From positions 1,135,052 to 1,199,051 of the forward strand of contig NMRA01000019.1 of assembly GCA_002633005.1 (NCBI GenBank): a stretch of DNA of 64,000 nucleotides, in the 5' to 3' direction. Positions within the stretch are counted from its first letter, which is position 1; the number at the start of each line of letters is the position of its first letter. The notes beneath the pieces were generated by a model, which was not told the DNA's origin, ran no database searches, and saw only the letters and a program-made list of their open reading frames with translations. Made by a program: the position numbers and the translations under genes. Positions 10,089 through 22,700 of this stretch are shown here, one piece after another. This stretch comes from Phoronis australis. Its lineage: Eukaryota; Phoronida; Phoronidae.

Positions 10089-13000
10089 GTAAGTCACTTA
10101 CTCTAATAGGGGACTTTGCATCAATGAGATAAATAGCTATAGTTGACTCACGTGGTCTTCGTTGAGCGGAGTGGTCTGCCATCTTGCTGATGAACCTTGT
10201 TAGTCGAGATGAGTGTGTACTGTGTAGTATCTAGGAACCAATATTGGTAACAGCACGGGATTTCTAGTAAAACTCATAGCTTTAATGTTAGGATCATCAA
10301 GTGCAAACTAAGATTTTTAGAAAATCGTCCAAGAAAATCATCGCATACTTGAGCACCGAATTTTAAAAAGGGTCTTAATGCTATAGCAGAAAACATCAAA
10401 AGTAAAGTTTGATTTCCAGGATAAAGATTAGACCCAGAATCAATGATATAATTTTTGGTCTTTCGAGGTTTAAAAATTAAAACTGAAATAGAATGATTTT
10501 GCGGGTAAGAATCCGATCGCAGAAACAATATTGTTCAACTTCATTTGGTCCCTAGAACACCTTCTTAAATCGATGTTTCATGGTCTTTTACTTGACTTTC
10601 CTTCTTAGACCGATATGTCTTTAAGGGTTAAGTGAGCAAGATATCTGTTGTTTTCTAGCAACGGAGAAACACAAAATGCGACTACAAGATTAACAGTTGT
10701 ACATTTTTACAGAGTGGACACCAATTCGAATATTTATTAATATAGCCAGGTTATTAGGAACACGACAGGATCGCAGGAAGGGAGACCCTAAGACTACTAC
10801 ACCCCATAATAGTATATTGGGACGGAAGATGGGTTGATTCTGTAGATTTCAAGAGATGGGACAAATGTTGTGTAGCCTGGCAAGTTATTAAAATTTGCAA
10901 TTGTCTTACTTGAGGAAAACCATCATTAAATTTAATTTCTGTCCTGTCTATGGTCTCTGATACTTACAGTGTATTAATGCCTGGGTATGTAGCATGCGCG
11001 CAGCCAGCGTTTAATTTGGGGGTCTCGAATTTCTGGCGATGTGGACCTTTTAATAACAAAAAAGCGGGAGGGCTAAAAAAACGGGGTTCTACGTTCATTG
11101 TTGTGACTTGTGCGTTTGCGCCTTTTTAGTGGACTTTCGTCTCGTTTTCTCGGACTTACTGTTTCTCTGAGGCGAATCTTTTTCCCACTTCGCCAAATGG
11201 GGGAGGGTTCGTTTGAGCCCCCCCCCCCCTCTGGGTGCGTGCAGGGCAGATAAACTTAATAACCATTGAGTTTTGTCATATTTATTTTGTGGCTGGGTGT
11301 TGTCAATGTAATTGTACTAGTAACATAATTGTGTGCCAGTAAATGTCGGATCCAACTGAATTGAGGGATTAAATTGGAGTTGGTTGAAATCTGAGTTTTG
11401 CTGAAATGGAGTGCATGTACCAGTACGGTACAGTAACTTCGTACCAGCTAGACATTTCCCTTTTACTGTCACGGTTTGATTGTACTGCGTGATGGTGATA
11501 TTTTGAAATAAATATGTTTTGAAATAAATCAAAACTTTATTGTTTCAAATGGTTACAGTATCTCAATGTGATGTTTCTGTGTGAACGTTTTGTTGTCTTT
11601 CTCGTTCTGGATGGCCAATCAGATGGAAGTGTGCTTTTTATTGACAGAAAAAAATCTGCGATTCTGCACATCATGTCGTGGTAAAAGGGGTACATTGATT
11701 GGTGTAAAAATTAATATTGGTAAAAACTAATACGCCTTTTTAAAACTCTAATTCGCGGCGTGTTGTTTTACAACAGAGTCTGTGACTCAACTGTTTGAAC
11801 TGTGAGATCATGTCGTTTCAATCTGTACAAATTACCAGTTCACCACGCTAAGATGAATAAGGTACTAGGACAAGTAATACTGGAAAGTTATAGAAAAGTA
11901 GCGTATCAATGAAGTAATTTTCCTTGAGATACCTCAGCACCCCTTACATGCGTTTTACTTTTTGAAAAAACGTCTGCATATTGATGTAATTATTATTTCT
12001 TGGTATTACCTGAAGTAGACAATTCCAATCACCTTTCGGGAAATTGGGTCTGTGCAAATGCATACTTCGACCTCCGGCTTCGGCCGTCCAAGCATAGGTG
12101 TTGACAGGCACACGCGGCTAACTGCTGTATATGTGCGTGCCTTACCAACCAGTGCAGGGTGTTTTTGGTGCAGCGCATTCTTCTTTTTTCATTGAAATAC
12201 TTAATGTTTCTATAACTCTATCGTTTTGCAAAATTTTTCTCCCAACTTTTATTCAAACTGGCCTATGCCCTCAATTCCGAATATGCACATGTACACAAAT
12301 ATGTACAGTTCCATTTGTCAATTGTTGCATACAATGACACGGCTTTACATACACGCACACTGCTGTCTGTATGCTCATCTATTTCCATTGTTTTCTATTA
12401 TTTTTTTACTTAGTGTCCAAGTGTTTCACACGAACGCCTTCCTCAAATATTTTTGTTAGAATAAATCAAGTGGCGTCGGGTCAAGGAATTTTTAGACCCA
12501 TACTAAAAACTTTGGGAATAAAGTGATGTAATGGCGCGCCGGAGAGCGGCCCGCTTGACATCTGATCGTCTTGTCGGTTAACAACTGAAAAATAGGTAGT
12601 ACTGATAACGACGAAAAAGTTTAATCACTGTATAATACCATTTTCTAAGCTTTATACCTTTCAGTGATTGTCTTTTCGACTGAACCGGCAAAATCTCCCA
12701 GGGCCTAGGAGCACTCCGTGAGAATTTCAGCCAAAGTTATTACGGGATTTTGTCTTTGCAATGGCTTATATGACTGTTTAAGCAATGCGTGGGTCACTGG
12801 TTTACATTGCCTAATGTTGTCAATATTTTAAAACCTCGTTAGTAACTAAAATTTCAAATTTTATTCTGAAAATTCCCCCAGCTTCCATAAGGCCAACATG
12901 CTTTAGTTTACATAGAGTTCATCATCAATGTGGCGGAACGCTTATCACGCGCTGTGTGGCTTGCGAGTATAGTCGTGTCGTCTCTAGCTATTTATCTCAT

Positions 13001-15291
13001 TGCTTCACATATTTGCGCTCTCTAGAGTAATGGGATCACGAAAGTGATTTCCGATTAAATCTCGACTGAGATTTGGTGGATAGAAATTCAAATACTGCAC
13101 AGTGGTTCATGAATATAAAAGCAGAAGAATAAACTCCGCTTTCAGCCCTTCCCATTGCCTGATAAGTTAAGGTTCACTAATCTATTTTATCTTTTTGACA
13201 CCACTTTATTACCGGCATTGCGGCAACCACTGCATTGTCGCGGATACTTCTTCGCAAATGAAAATGCATGGAACAGGACGTCCTTGCTCATCATTTGATA
13301 TTTCAGAAAGTTTGCCTTATTCGTAAGGCATTGGTACATCCCACCGCACACCAGTGGAGAATGATTTGCCAGGAAAGGTGCTAAAACGCTGTTTATACCA
13401 GTAGGTTGAAACCTCCCGTCAGCATTATATGGGATCTGTTGGTGGCGCTGAACGCCTGTCCACCCAAGACCTGATCGCCGTCTGGTGGATAAGTGCAGCT
13501 ATCGAATAGGCATTTGAAAAGCACTCTAAATACTTCTTTAGTAGTAACTATGCTGCAATTTCTGGTCCATGCTCCTATAGGATATAACTCATGTGGAGAC
13601 AGGCCAACTATTCATTGAAATTGCCCATAGTAGGCTATGTATACAATTGTGTCTTAGTGAATTCGTCGGCATGTGTTACCGATAATACGAAGTCGTATTG
13701 CGGTACAGGAAAAAGAGAGATTGTGCAACCGGGACAATTTGTCATCGTTGAATAGTAGAGATTAGGAATAAAAAATTTCCGCCTCCTGCGAAAATGATAT
13801 GCTGTGCTTGTTAACTCATTAACGGCTGAGTACCACTAATACTTCTACTCCAGCGACAAAACGCTGTTAAAGACATTGTTACAGTTTCTGAATTTGTTAT
13901 GCACATTCAAAGCGTTGCAAAAGCCTAACTCCCGTAAGTCCACCATGGACCGTGGACCATGTACAGTTCAATATTCGTCTTGTTCACTGATGTGGCGTCG
14001 TTCTCGTCATCTTGGCAAGTCAAACTGAAAACTGAGGAGACTATTCTAATCAAAAGACATTTTGTTTTATCCTTAGTCCTTCCAATGCTAACAATCGTTC
14101 TTGCCACTGTGGGTAAGATAGCCATAGGCGTATTTGCCGGTATCGTGTACGTCTATAACTCCGAAGTCTACCCTACATCTGTGCGCACAATTGGACTTGG
14201 CGTCAGTTCTGTCTTTTGCCGAATTGGGGGAATGGTTGCACCGTACATAAACGATCTGGTAAGTTTGTTTTCCTAATCTTATAGCGTGAGCGTCTCAAGG
14301 TAGCCACTTGGTTTTATTTAAAACAGGATTAATGCAGAGGTGCCTCGCTTTTTCTACAACCAGACATGGGTGGAATGAAGCTCGTGTAGCAGCAATGACT
14401 TCAAAGATTTTCTCTAAGCTCAATTTACCTTCTGGTGTGTAGTCTGTAAACTGCATTCTTTACTCCACGGGCGTAACAACTTAGATTATATTTAAGTGCA
14501 TATTTGTCTTCCAGTCCAGCATCATGGCCACTCTTCCGTACATAGTTTATGGGGCGTCATGTCTCATTGGTGCTTTGCTGACGTTGTATGTCCCGGAGAC
14601 ACACAAGCGCCGTCTGATGGATAATGTTGAAGAGGCAGAGCGTTACAACAGACTGTACTGCCGCTGCAGGTAACAATTAGAGGAACTAATTTTCGGAAAT
14701 GCTATGCATGTGAAAGTATCGTTGAGCGGATGCTAAGTCCTCTTACTTTAAAGGAAACTACTTCCTTTTTCGGCGATTTCAAGCAAAATGGGTTCTGCCT
14801 TTATCGTATTTTACATTAAATGCATCCTGATACAAATAAAATCATTTAGTATTCAGATGAAACCCTTCTTCAAAGTATCACAAAGTAAAACCTGTTCTTC
14901 GAGGAAAACGGTCTATGTCGAGGAGTCGATTAAGTAGCCTGGAGCCTTACTGGTTTGAATTTAACAGACTATGTAAGAAGTTTCAAACTTCTCCAAAATG
15001 CTTAGGCTTGATAAGGAATACACACTATTGGTAGATGTAAGTTGTCTAGTCATAGTTATTTAATGCGACATGAACAACAACGTTCTGAAAAACTAATTTA
15101 AAGACGGTCTTATCCCAATGTGGCGGAGAACTGACATTTGCTAATAGGTCATTTAGAGTAGAAGATTTTTAATGGTGTAGTCCATTACGATGTATTTCTG
15201 TTTAAGGGAGCCAACAGAACCTGGTGAAAAACCAAGTGACAGCGACACTAGTGGTGAACAGTCCGACCAGTTATTATCGAAAGATGTTTAA
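9794..15291 (+). CDS. SLC22-family organic ion transporter, 3' part of gene
   Basis: Four exons (9794-10088, 14077-14258, 14515-14669, 15207-15291) join with intron phases 1, 0 and 2 into about 238 residues ending in a stop. They cover the C-terminal half of a major-facilitator protein of the SLC22 (organic cation/anion/carnitine) group. Visible are the loop motif LLDTVRTPNMR before TM7, the GNMFGDFYVNF segment, the MKFGRRWP loop, the EVYPTSVRTIGLGVSS motif typical of SLC22 TM10-11, and the PETHKRRLMD motif after TM12, then a short acidic Ser-rich tail ending SKDV. SLC22 proteins move organic cations, anions or zwitterions across the plasma membrane; the substrate cannot be told from these exons. 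The N-terminal half (TM1-6 and the large extracellular loop) was not found and may lie off-window or in lost sequence around the N joins and gypsy insertion. Confidence 0.88.
10089..14076 (+). other. Intron of SLC22-like gene (about 4 kb)
   Basis: The flanking exons join in phase without needing another exon. The intron holds a MITE at 10993-11245; otherwise I see no coding signal. Confidence 0.75.
10993..11245. mobile_element. MITE, family with CATGCGCGCACCCAG termini (copy 1)
   Basis: It starts CATGCGCGCAGCCAG and ends CTGGGTGCGTGCAGG, imperfect inverted ends, with internal similarity to copies at 24363, 31887 and 35162 (blocks resembling TTTAGTGGACTTTCGTCTCG and GTTTCTCTGAGGCG). This copy is the most diverged and shows no clear target duplication. 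Confidence 0.75.
14077..14258 (+). CDS. SLC22-like exon, TM10-TM11 region
   Basis: The acceptor is TATCCTTAG and the donor CTG|GTAAGT. It runs from phase 1 to phase 0 and contains EVYPTSVRTIGLGVSS, the signature of SLC22 proteins. Confidence 0.92.
14515..14669 (+). CDS. SLC22-like exon, TM12 and PETH motif
   Basis: The acceptor is CTTCCAG and the donor CAG|GTAACA. It starts in phase 0 and ends in phase 2. It encodes a hydrophobic helix followed by YVPETHKRRLMDNVEEAE. Confidence 0.9.
15207..15291 (+). CDS. SLC22-like terminal exon
   Basis: The acceptor is TGTTTAAG. It completes an Arg codon, then encodes 26 further hydrophilic residues ending SKDV before the TAA at 15289-15291. No conserved domain; the splice phase supports it. 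Confidence 0.75.
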
Positions 15292-15816
15292 GCCATCCAC
15301 ATCAGCTTCACTAAAATAGCTAGGATCAAAGATTCCCTGCAGGTCATACAAGCTACTATAGGGCCTATATATTCAAGATTGTTCTCTTAATACCGTCATT
15401 GAATCATTGAACATTGTCTTACATTGCTTCTGCTCTAGAGAAGAAATACGTAAATTAGATCTTTTTTGTTTCACGAGTAAGACAAGTATGGGTAAAATAG
15501 ACGTTTTTATATGTGACCTTTCAACGTAATTAGTGGGATAATCCAAAACGAGAATTCAGCTGCCACTTATGTGTCAGGATGCTCTAAGCTGATGAAAATC
15601 TGCGGTTACGCGTATTAATTTTGGAAGAATATGAACGGTTCTTCATTTAAACATCTCCAACAGGGATATAGTACTAATGCACTTCTTAAATGTTTTAATG
15701 CTAACCTTTTGAGATGAACAAGTTACATAACCACTTCATTCGCCAGTTTATAACGCATGCAGAAACCCCGATTCGGTTTACTTTTATCGGACTGTGGGCC
15801 ACAAGTTTTGTGACCT
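15292..15816. other. 3' UTR/intergenic sequence
   Basis: Sequence after the transporter stop. No clear AATAAA signal before the LTR at 15817 and no other gene seen. Confidence 0.5.
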
Positions 15817-16131
15817 TGTAGGAATCAGAAACACGCAATTATAAGTGAATAAAATACTATATTGAAGCAGACACTTGATGTTGGTATATTGACAAAAATG
15901 AGACTAAACTACAGTGATTTAACAAATCGTTATAACTGATAGGTGGCACCACAGTACCCCCCTCCAAGCGGAGGACTAAGGCAAATCCGAAGTGGGTGGA
16001 GAATCACGAAAACGCACAGGCAAGCGCGAAACGCGGCCAGAACGAGTAACTTTAGAAGGTTGATCGGCAGCAACAGACGTTGACGGCACAGGTCGGTCGG
16101 TGGAGTCAAGGGGAGCCGGCGGCGAGGGGAG
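15817..16131 (-). mobile_element. Fragment of second gypsy copy (3' LTR and end of pol)
   Basis: 15817-15953 is a third LTR copy (137 bases), followed by the purine tract and the proline-rich end of pol, nearly identical to 5200-5514. The copy is cut off by the N at 16132, so its true length is unknown. Confidence 0.88.
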
Positions 16132-16132
16132 N
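16132..16132. other. Assembly join (single N) inside gypsy copy
   Basis: The gypsy similarity stops exactly at the N and unrelated sequence follows. The rest of the element was probably lost at a contig end. Confidence 0.8.
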
Positions 16133-17511
16133 TAAAGACGTTGAGATTCGGAAGCGTTGGGTCGTTGCCATACGCCGCGACGAAGCAAAATATGTCCGTG
16201 TAAAATTTATAAATGTTTTCAAAAAGTTAGATCATATTTTGTCGCATCTCGGTTGCCAAGCATCATAGTAATGACCGGAGAATGGGCCAGCCAGGCTGTG
16301 TTTTCATGACTACGGGTTGAAACATTATAATTTTTCTTTCCAAAAAGGACAGGACCCTCAATCCCTCGAATTTGAGGCCCAATATCGGCCCTATTCCCCT
16401 CTCAAAAATATTGAAATATCACGCGAAATTCCCCCCACGTGGCATAAAAATTCCCCTAGTGAAAAATCTCTCTGAGTTCACATGACCTGTAACCACACAG
16501 GTGACAATTTTAAGAGCACAAAAGCCTATGAGAGCTTGCAACAGGGCGGGGGTGCTATTGATGGTGATCGGGAGGTAGATTGTTCCCCTCACTCGGCGAA
16601 AAAATCGCCTTTCAGTAGGCTGGCACTTTCCCCTCGGACGAACGAGGCTCCTGGAGAAACATGATAACTATGATTATTTTGTCCAGTTAACTGAAATTGA
16701 ATTCTAAAACGAGGTTATGCTTTGGACGAACGAATTAGGTGTTTTTAAATTAATTTTAAAATTCAACTTGGTCCAGATTGATATTTGAAACCTAACACAT
16801 GAAGTACACGTAAGAATTATTACAACCAAGAAAGTAGAATTGATGGTCAAATAATTTTTAATTTCAATTACGAACATGGTTTTTTATTTCAATAAAAAAA
16901 TATATTTAATGAAATCAATTATTCTTTCAGATCAATGACAAATCAACTGTTAGTCCCAGTGAGTGCATAGGATCAGGCTATGCTTGATGTTAATATTCTT
17001 GATCAACAAATTAAACCAGATGTGATTAATTGCACATGACAGCCACCTCTGTCGACTATGTCTTCAACTCGTCAACAATACGATCAGATGACCTGGTTCG
17101 CGTAGAAAGTATTTTGATCAACAATTTACAAGAAAAAACGTAACCATGCATTTAGCATAATACCTAATCCGTAACACTACGTTTGCCGCAATTTGGTCAT
17201 ATTTACTTTTCATGTTCCGAACCTAGTTTTCCGAAAATAATTAAACCCTTTTGTCAGACAACTCCTTGGCGCTTTAACTTATTCTCTAGTGTAATTTTCT
17301 ACATCTCTGTAGTTAATTGTCGACACATTATTAAAATCTAATATCCAGGTTGGACTCGAAAAACCGGCTATTTAACTCACGCAATGTCAACTTCCGCTTT
17401 GTTTATCGCAGTGAGCCTCGCTTTGGATTTTAATGTCCGCCGCGTGAATTGGGTCTATAGAGTTTCTTTTGTTGAACGAACAATAGTGAGATATATCAAA
17501 TAAACGCAGAA

Positions 17512-17597
17512 AAATCAGGAACTCAACTGGGACTCGAACTTCATGTCTCTATATTGCCGGTTTAGTGCTCTTACCACTGAGCTACTGATAATCCGAT
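17512..17597 (-). repeat. tRNA-derived SINE head (minus strand)
   Basis: The minus strand shows an A-box-like TAGCTCAGTGGTAAGAGC and a B box GTTCGAGTCCC at tRNA spacing. The acceptor stem ends do not pair convincingly, so a tRNA-derived repeat is more likely than a working tRNA. Confidence 0.6.
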
Positions 17598-18091
17598 ATC
17601 TGTGCCATTAACACTTGAACAAACAACACTTTAGTTGCGATGATCGGCTCTACAACCCGTCCGCGGAACAGACGGCTTCGCGTACGATCACAAAGCCTGA
17701 GGAGGAGTCCGGAATCGTCTATCGACAAGGGACCATTCATCCTCTCGTCTACTCCTTTCAGTGACTCGATCGCTGGAGAGGCCGAGACGCTGGCTGGTGA
17801 GAGAAGTGTTATCACCACTTCATGAGAGGCCGCTGGTCCCGCATCCACCATCAGGGGCCTGTCCAGACCGGCATCGATTAGATCCGCCTTCATCCACTTT
17901 GGGCCGACAAGGGCCGCCGTTGGGAGCTTCAGCAAGTAACCAAGGAGTCTCCTCTTGATGGCCTCTTTAAACAATTCCAAATACACAAATCTGCTGGTCT
18001 GCTCTTGCACTGCAATCTCACCCAAGTTTAGATTCCCCGCTGTTCTTCTATGGAGGGGAGCTTTTCCTGAGTGTTTATGTTGCTGAATCAT
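17582..18091 (-). CDS. Unrecognised ORF, 169 codons
   Basis: An open frame on the minus strand, more GC-rich than its surroundings, starting at the ATG at 18091. The product is mixed in composition, with a Leu-rich helix-like part near residues 37-60 and no motif I recognise. Its 3' end overlaps a tRNA-like SINE head, which suggests a repeat-derived reading frame. It may be an exon of an unseen gene or chance. Confidence 0.22.
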   Translation of the reverse strand: MIQQHKHSGKAPLHRRTAGNLNLGEIAVQEQTSRFVYLELFKEAIKRRLLGYLLKLPTAALVGPKWMKADLIDAGLDRPLMVDAGPAASHEVVITLLSPASVSASPAIESLKGVDERMNGPLSIDDSGLLLRLCDRTRSRLFRGRVVEPIIATKVLFVQVLMAQISDYQ

Positions 18092-19515
18092 TGCTTTTTA
18101 TCGGTAATTTGCTTGGTTTTGAACTGTTAGAAACTGAAGCTTGAAAGATTTTACCAGTTGTGATTTTTTAATCTTCAGAATAGAATTTGACAAAAGTATG
18201 GGTGGTCATAGGACCACGGTTTGCGGGAGAGACCGATTAAAAATTTCCGAGATTATAGATTATAGTTACAGAATGCTAGGTCGATTTGAGGGTGATAGGA
18301 TTTTTCTGTACCCTATTTTCGTGTTTCACAATCGCCACACTTTCAACTGGACGCTAGTATCTATCTTTACATTCAGATCTTTAGTGTGCGATGAAACTGA
18401 ATGAAAATGTGTATTCCTTTACTTATGACTGTCACCAGAATAGTTTGAATTTCTTGTGAATTCACGGTGTTGTCGTCCTGGGACTTTTCTGTTCGATCAC
18501 AGTATGTTATTTGCTATAAGTGGGTTGATAAGTTGGTTTGTGAGTAAAACTTTTTGCCACCTAAAACACGTATGTCTGATCTGTAGGAACATAAATAACT
18601 TGACGGATAAGCGTAGCACACGATCTTAGTGGGTCTTCCTCTCGTTTCGTAAATCTAAGGCACGTCTCGGCTGGGTAAGGTGAAGTTGCTTGACATATTA
18701 GCAACAACACTGTAGAATCTGTGCGTACGTGCCCGTTATTGAAAGACGTTTCCTGGCGGAAATGGTCGGGAATTTACGAGTGAAGCAAAAGTGTGAGAAC
18801 CATCTGGTGGTGCAAATTCACGGGGAAAGATTTGGCGCTTGAGTCTTTGTAGGCGTTATTGCTAAATACTACTGCTGTGTCTATCTAAACTGCTAAAAAA
18901 ACTGTACCGAGTCGTTCTTCAAACTTGACTAAGACTTTTACCAATGTGAATGCACTTCGTTGAATAAATGATTTTAGGTAACTCTGTAGAAATGTGGTAG
19001 ACAATTGGCAAAAAACTTGTGATAGTGGACAATGAATACTTGGACCGCTTAAAAATGTTGTAATTTCTGACAAACCAAACTGCAAACAAAAAAGAGAGAC
19101 GAACGGCATTGAAAGTTTAATGCAAGCGCTTCCTAGCCAACAGCAACTGTATTCCTCACAAAATTAGTTGAAATAGAACAGTAAGTACCTTAGAAGTACA
19201 GGCTCCCATAATGAAACTGTAGACAGATTTTGCACGTAATAATTCACTCAATAATCCACTTGCAGCTGACGTTATTATGTACAAATGAGATGACAATGTC
19301 CAGAATATCTGGTCACCTAAAATTAACACACACGGCCATTCATTCTGGTGCTTATTACTGGCCTTCGTTAATAGTCCAGTTTCAGTGCATCACTATTAGA
19401 CTTATATTCACTTAAAGTATCATAACGGGCAAATAAAAACAAGTACAGTTTCGTATTATTAAAAAATCCGGCATGTTGATCTTGCTTACAGAACCTGGAC
19501 ATTCGATTACAAACA

Positions 19516-19724
19516 TTATCCTGAAATGTATTCACATCTCTCGCCGCCATACCCCGTCGGACAAACGCACCTGTACCCAATCTTGGTATAGTATGGCAGG
19601 CAGATGGCGCTGTTCAGACATTGGTTATTGCGGCACACAGGGAACTCCCCACGTGCTTTAACGGTACGCACGTCTTCAACAAAATTTTTCTGGACACCAT
19701 TAACGAGCAGCTGACTCACGGCAC
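19516..19724 (-). CDS. Exon 46: end of laminin G, EGF-like domain, stop
   Basis: The acceptor is TTTTAACAG, phase 1. It encodes the last laminin G strand (SQLLVNGVQ), then an EGF-like domain with six Cys (CRNNQCLNSAIC ... CVCPTGYGGERC) and the stop TAA shortly after. The stop follows a complete EGF, so the protein ends with one EGF. Confidence 0.88.
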
Positions 19725-22700
19725 CTGTTAAAACAGTCAGAGACTTATGTATCAATACAAGATTACAACATGACCGTATGTCACAGAGCGGTTTAAGGGA
19801 GCATGGAAACTGACCCCGCCCACTAGGAGCACGACCAAAAATAAAGATTCTGTTACGTATTACGGATCACGCTGACCTTTTCCTTCGAAAATTGTGGTTG
19901 GGACACTGTACGACATCCAAGATCCGTCAGTACATGAGGACAACCCTCGCAATATTCCGGTCAGGATGAAAGATTCTTATTTGAAAAAATCTATGTTCTT
20001 ATTAGATGATCAATCGCATTGTAGAGCTAACCATACATTTTAGTATGAAACAAAAAACGATGATACGAACGTGAGTCTAAAGTTCTAAGTATTAGGCCTG
20101 GGGGGCCCAGACCCCCCCCCCCCTTGGCTGCCGCAAAAAATAGAACAGAAAGAGCGTAGGGAAATGTTGAGTTTATTATTTAACACCGGTAACTAACATT
20201 ATACGGCTGAAACAAGATTTAAATTTGTGCAGTTTTAGTGTGTTGGGTGGGGGGGGCTCAGATCCAATTTCAAGTGTCAAATTCGGAACACTGCGCAATC
20301 GTAACGGAACTATGGCTTGGTATAGGCTCTCCCGCGATATCCTAGACGACCGGCAGTGGCGCTGCGCGCTACGACTCCGTTTCCGTCGTCTGCTTCACTG
20401 TGCAATGAAGAAAATTTACTTCATTTTTTAAAAAAAAATGGAACCTGAGTGACAACGAAAAAACAGAAGCTGCTGGTAAGATGTGAATTTTAATCGAAGC
20501 CATAGTGAATCACTCAGAAACTCGCAATACTCTCTTTGTTAAATCTTATCTTAAGACGGTTTCCAAAGCAATCCCGTCATTATTGCCAACACGAAAAATG
20601 GATTTGGTCTTTTGGACATTTGAAGACTATTTTAAATACAACAAATTTGTTACGAACTGATTGCACAAAATAAAAAAGTGTAATAAGCATTACAAAAAGA
20701 AGTAGGTTTCGCGCGCAAACGCTGTGGACCATAAACAAGTAGGTCTCTTTGACTTAAATTACAAGTGTAATCGTGGTGGTGCTGTGGTAAAGAACGCGCG
20801 CTCAATCCGCCAGGTCGTGAGTTCGAGTATGTGGCTACTGCAGTTTTTCAAGTTTGACACGTTCTACGTATTTGTTTTCTTTGCCTTTATTTCTTGGATA
20901 ATACTTCAGGAATCAAGGAAAATGCTTGAATTTTAGAGGAAAAAAATGAAAAAATTTCCTGGCGGGAGGGGGGTTGCCCCCTCCCGATCTCCCCCCATTC
21001 GGTGCTATGCGCATCTACAATCGTGCTTTGCGCAAATGTTTACACACAAAATGTTGGGCCCCCCCTTGTGATATCCTAGATCGGCCACTATGCCATTATT
21101 AACTCGAACTCAATTGGTTTGAGCCATGGTGAAATCAAAACTGCTGTGAAACTGCTGTCTCTGAAATTCATTGTTAATTTGGACGACTCGCTGTTATGAA
21201 ACTGATTTCGCTTGTTCGTCTTGAAAAGTGATTCTTGGGTTTGAGATGGGTTTACATTCCGTTATTGCTTGAAAATTTGCCCGGCATGAAATGTCGTTAT
21301 GCCCGTCAAGCTAGTTTATTGGACCAGAATTCCAGTGCCGGTTTCTTAGAATCCTGAAGCTATAAGAAGTACGGGAGTCTTATTAATTTGAAAAGTCGCT
21401 GGTTGACACCTTTTCGTCTATCCACGCTTGATCGTCACATTTTTCACCCCACTCCCGATCAAAACAATTTTCCCCCTGGGTCTACGAGGCGGGGGTCCCA
21501 ATCTCACTAGCATGCAGCCCCTCAGTTGTAAGTTACTTTGCATAATGTATAATTTGGCAGTGCCAGTCTCCAGCAATAACGAGATAGAATAAAATGAAAG
21601 CAGATATGCAATGGTAAATTATCCAATTCGTAGATTTTTTAACAAAGGCTGGCTTCATTCTCATGGCCCAATATGGCCTGCACTACACCGCGTGTTAATA
21701 TGTTGCTTTTTTACTGCAAGAAGTATGGTAAGTAGTTTACCTTCGAATCCCGTAGAGACGCCTATGTCTCTATTGAGGTCTCGGATGTTGTCCTTGCCTC
21801 CCACGAATAGTGCAGCAGCGGTATCGTCAAGGATGAAGTTAGTGGATCTGCCAGGGGATCTGCCAAAGCTCCGCTCCCCATCCACAACCATTACACCTGG
21901 AAGATCGTTGAGTGTTTTTAAGCAATAACTCGTGAGAGACCTGCGAATGATTCCATGTTCCCTCTTACAGTGGCAAACATCGATGGCAAACATAGTGTTC
22001 ATACTGCTTTTAACTCCGCTGTGCAGTAAAAATAAATGACTATGAGCATAATGCCTGATTAAGCCTACTTAATCACAGGGAATGTCTTCAGAACTGCCTC
22101 AAGCATGAATAAAATGTCTCTTCTTTCTTAAAATACAATACACGAACGTGTCATCCTTTCTGTTACAAAATGCAAGTGAAAATTAACGCTGTGTAAACAG
22201 TGCGGTGGTGTATATCTGGGTACCTTCTGCTCCGTTTCTTGAAAGCCGTGCCGTGTGCCACTGGTTAAGAGCAAGACGGCTATTGCCTCGAATGACAGCC
22301 ACACCAGAGCCGAGTTCATAACGAAACTCCGGAAATCCATTATCTATTCCAAATGTCACAAAGTTGTCGTCTTCCGGGAATTCTCGGTCTCCGTTGAAAA
22401 GGATCATACCTGTGGAAATAACATGGCTTCTGACAAAAAGGTTATAATTGCAGAAAACACCGTTTACATGCCAACTCGTATTCAATAAAACTACTGATTT
22501 TTACTATAGTAATTCAGAAAACGCAAATGTACAGGGCAATTCTAACAGGCATTTGGGACATGCCATTAGAAAATGTCAGTAAGCATTTGGGAATCACTTA
22601 ATTTGATGGGGATTCTACACCATGGATAAAGTCACCAAGACTGGGTATGATGTAAATAGCGTAATGTATAGTGTCTACGAAACGCTACCCTGGATTGTCT

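Larger units (their letters stand above)
16133..19515. other. Intergenic region
   Basis: Between the second gypsy fragment and the 3' end of the perlecan-like gene. It holds a tRNA-like SINE head and one unrecognised ORF (17582-18091). The rest shows nothing recognisable. Confidence 0.5.

Noticed and set aside
13400-13530. Possible missing transporter exon in the 4-kb intron
   Set aside because: Flanking exons join in phase without it, and the translated segment has stops and no SLC22 motif.
17512-17597. A functional tRNA gene
   Set aside because: A and B boxes are present but acceptor and anticodon stems do not pair convincingly; a SINE head fits better.
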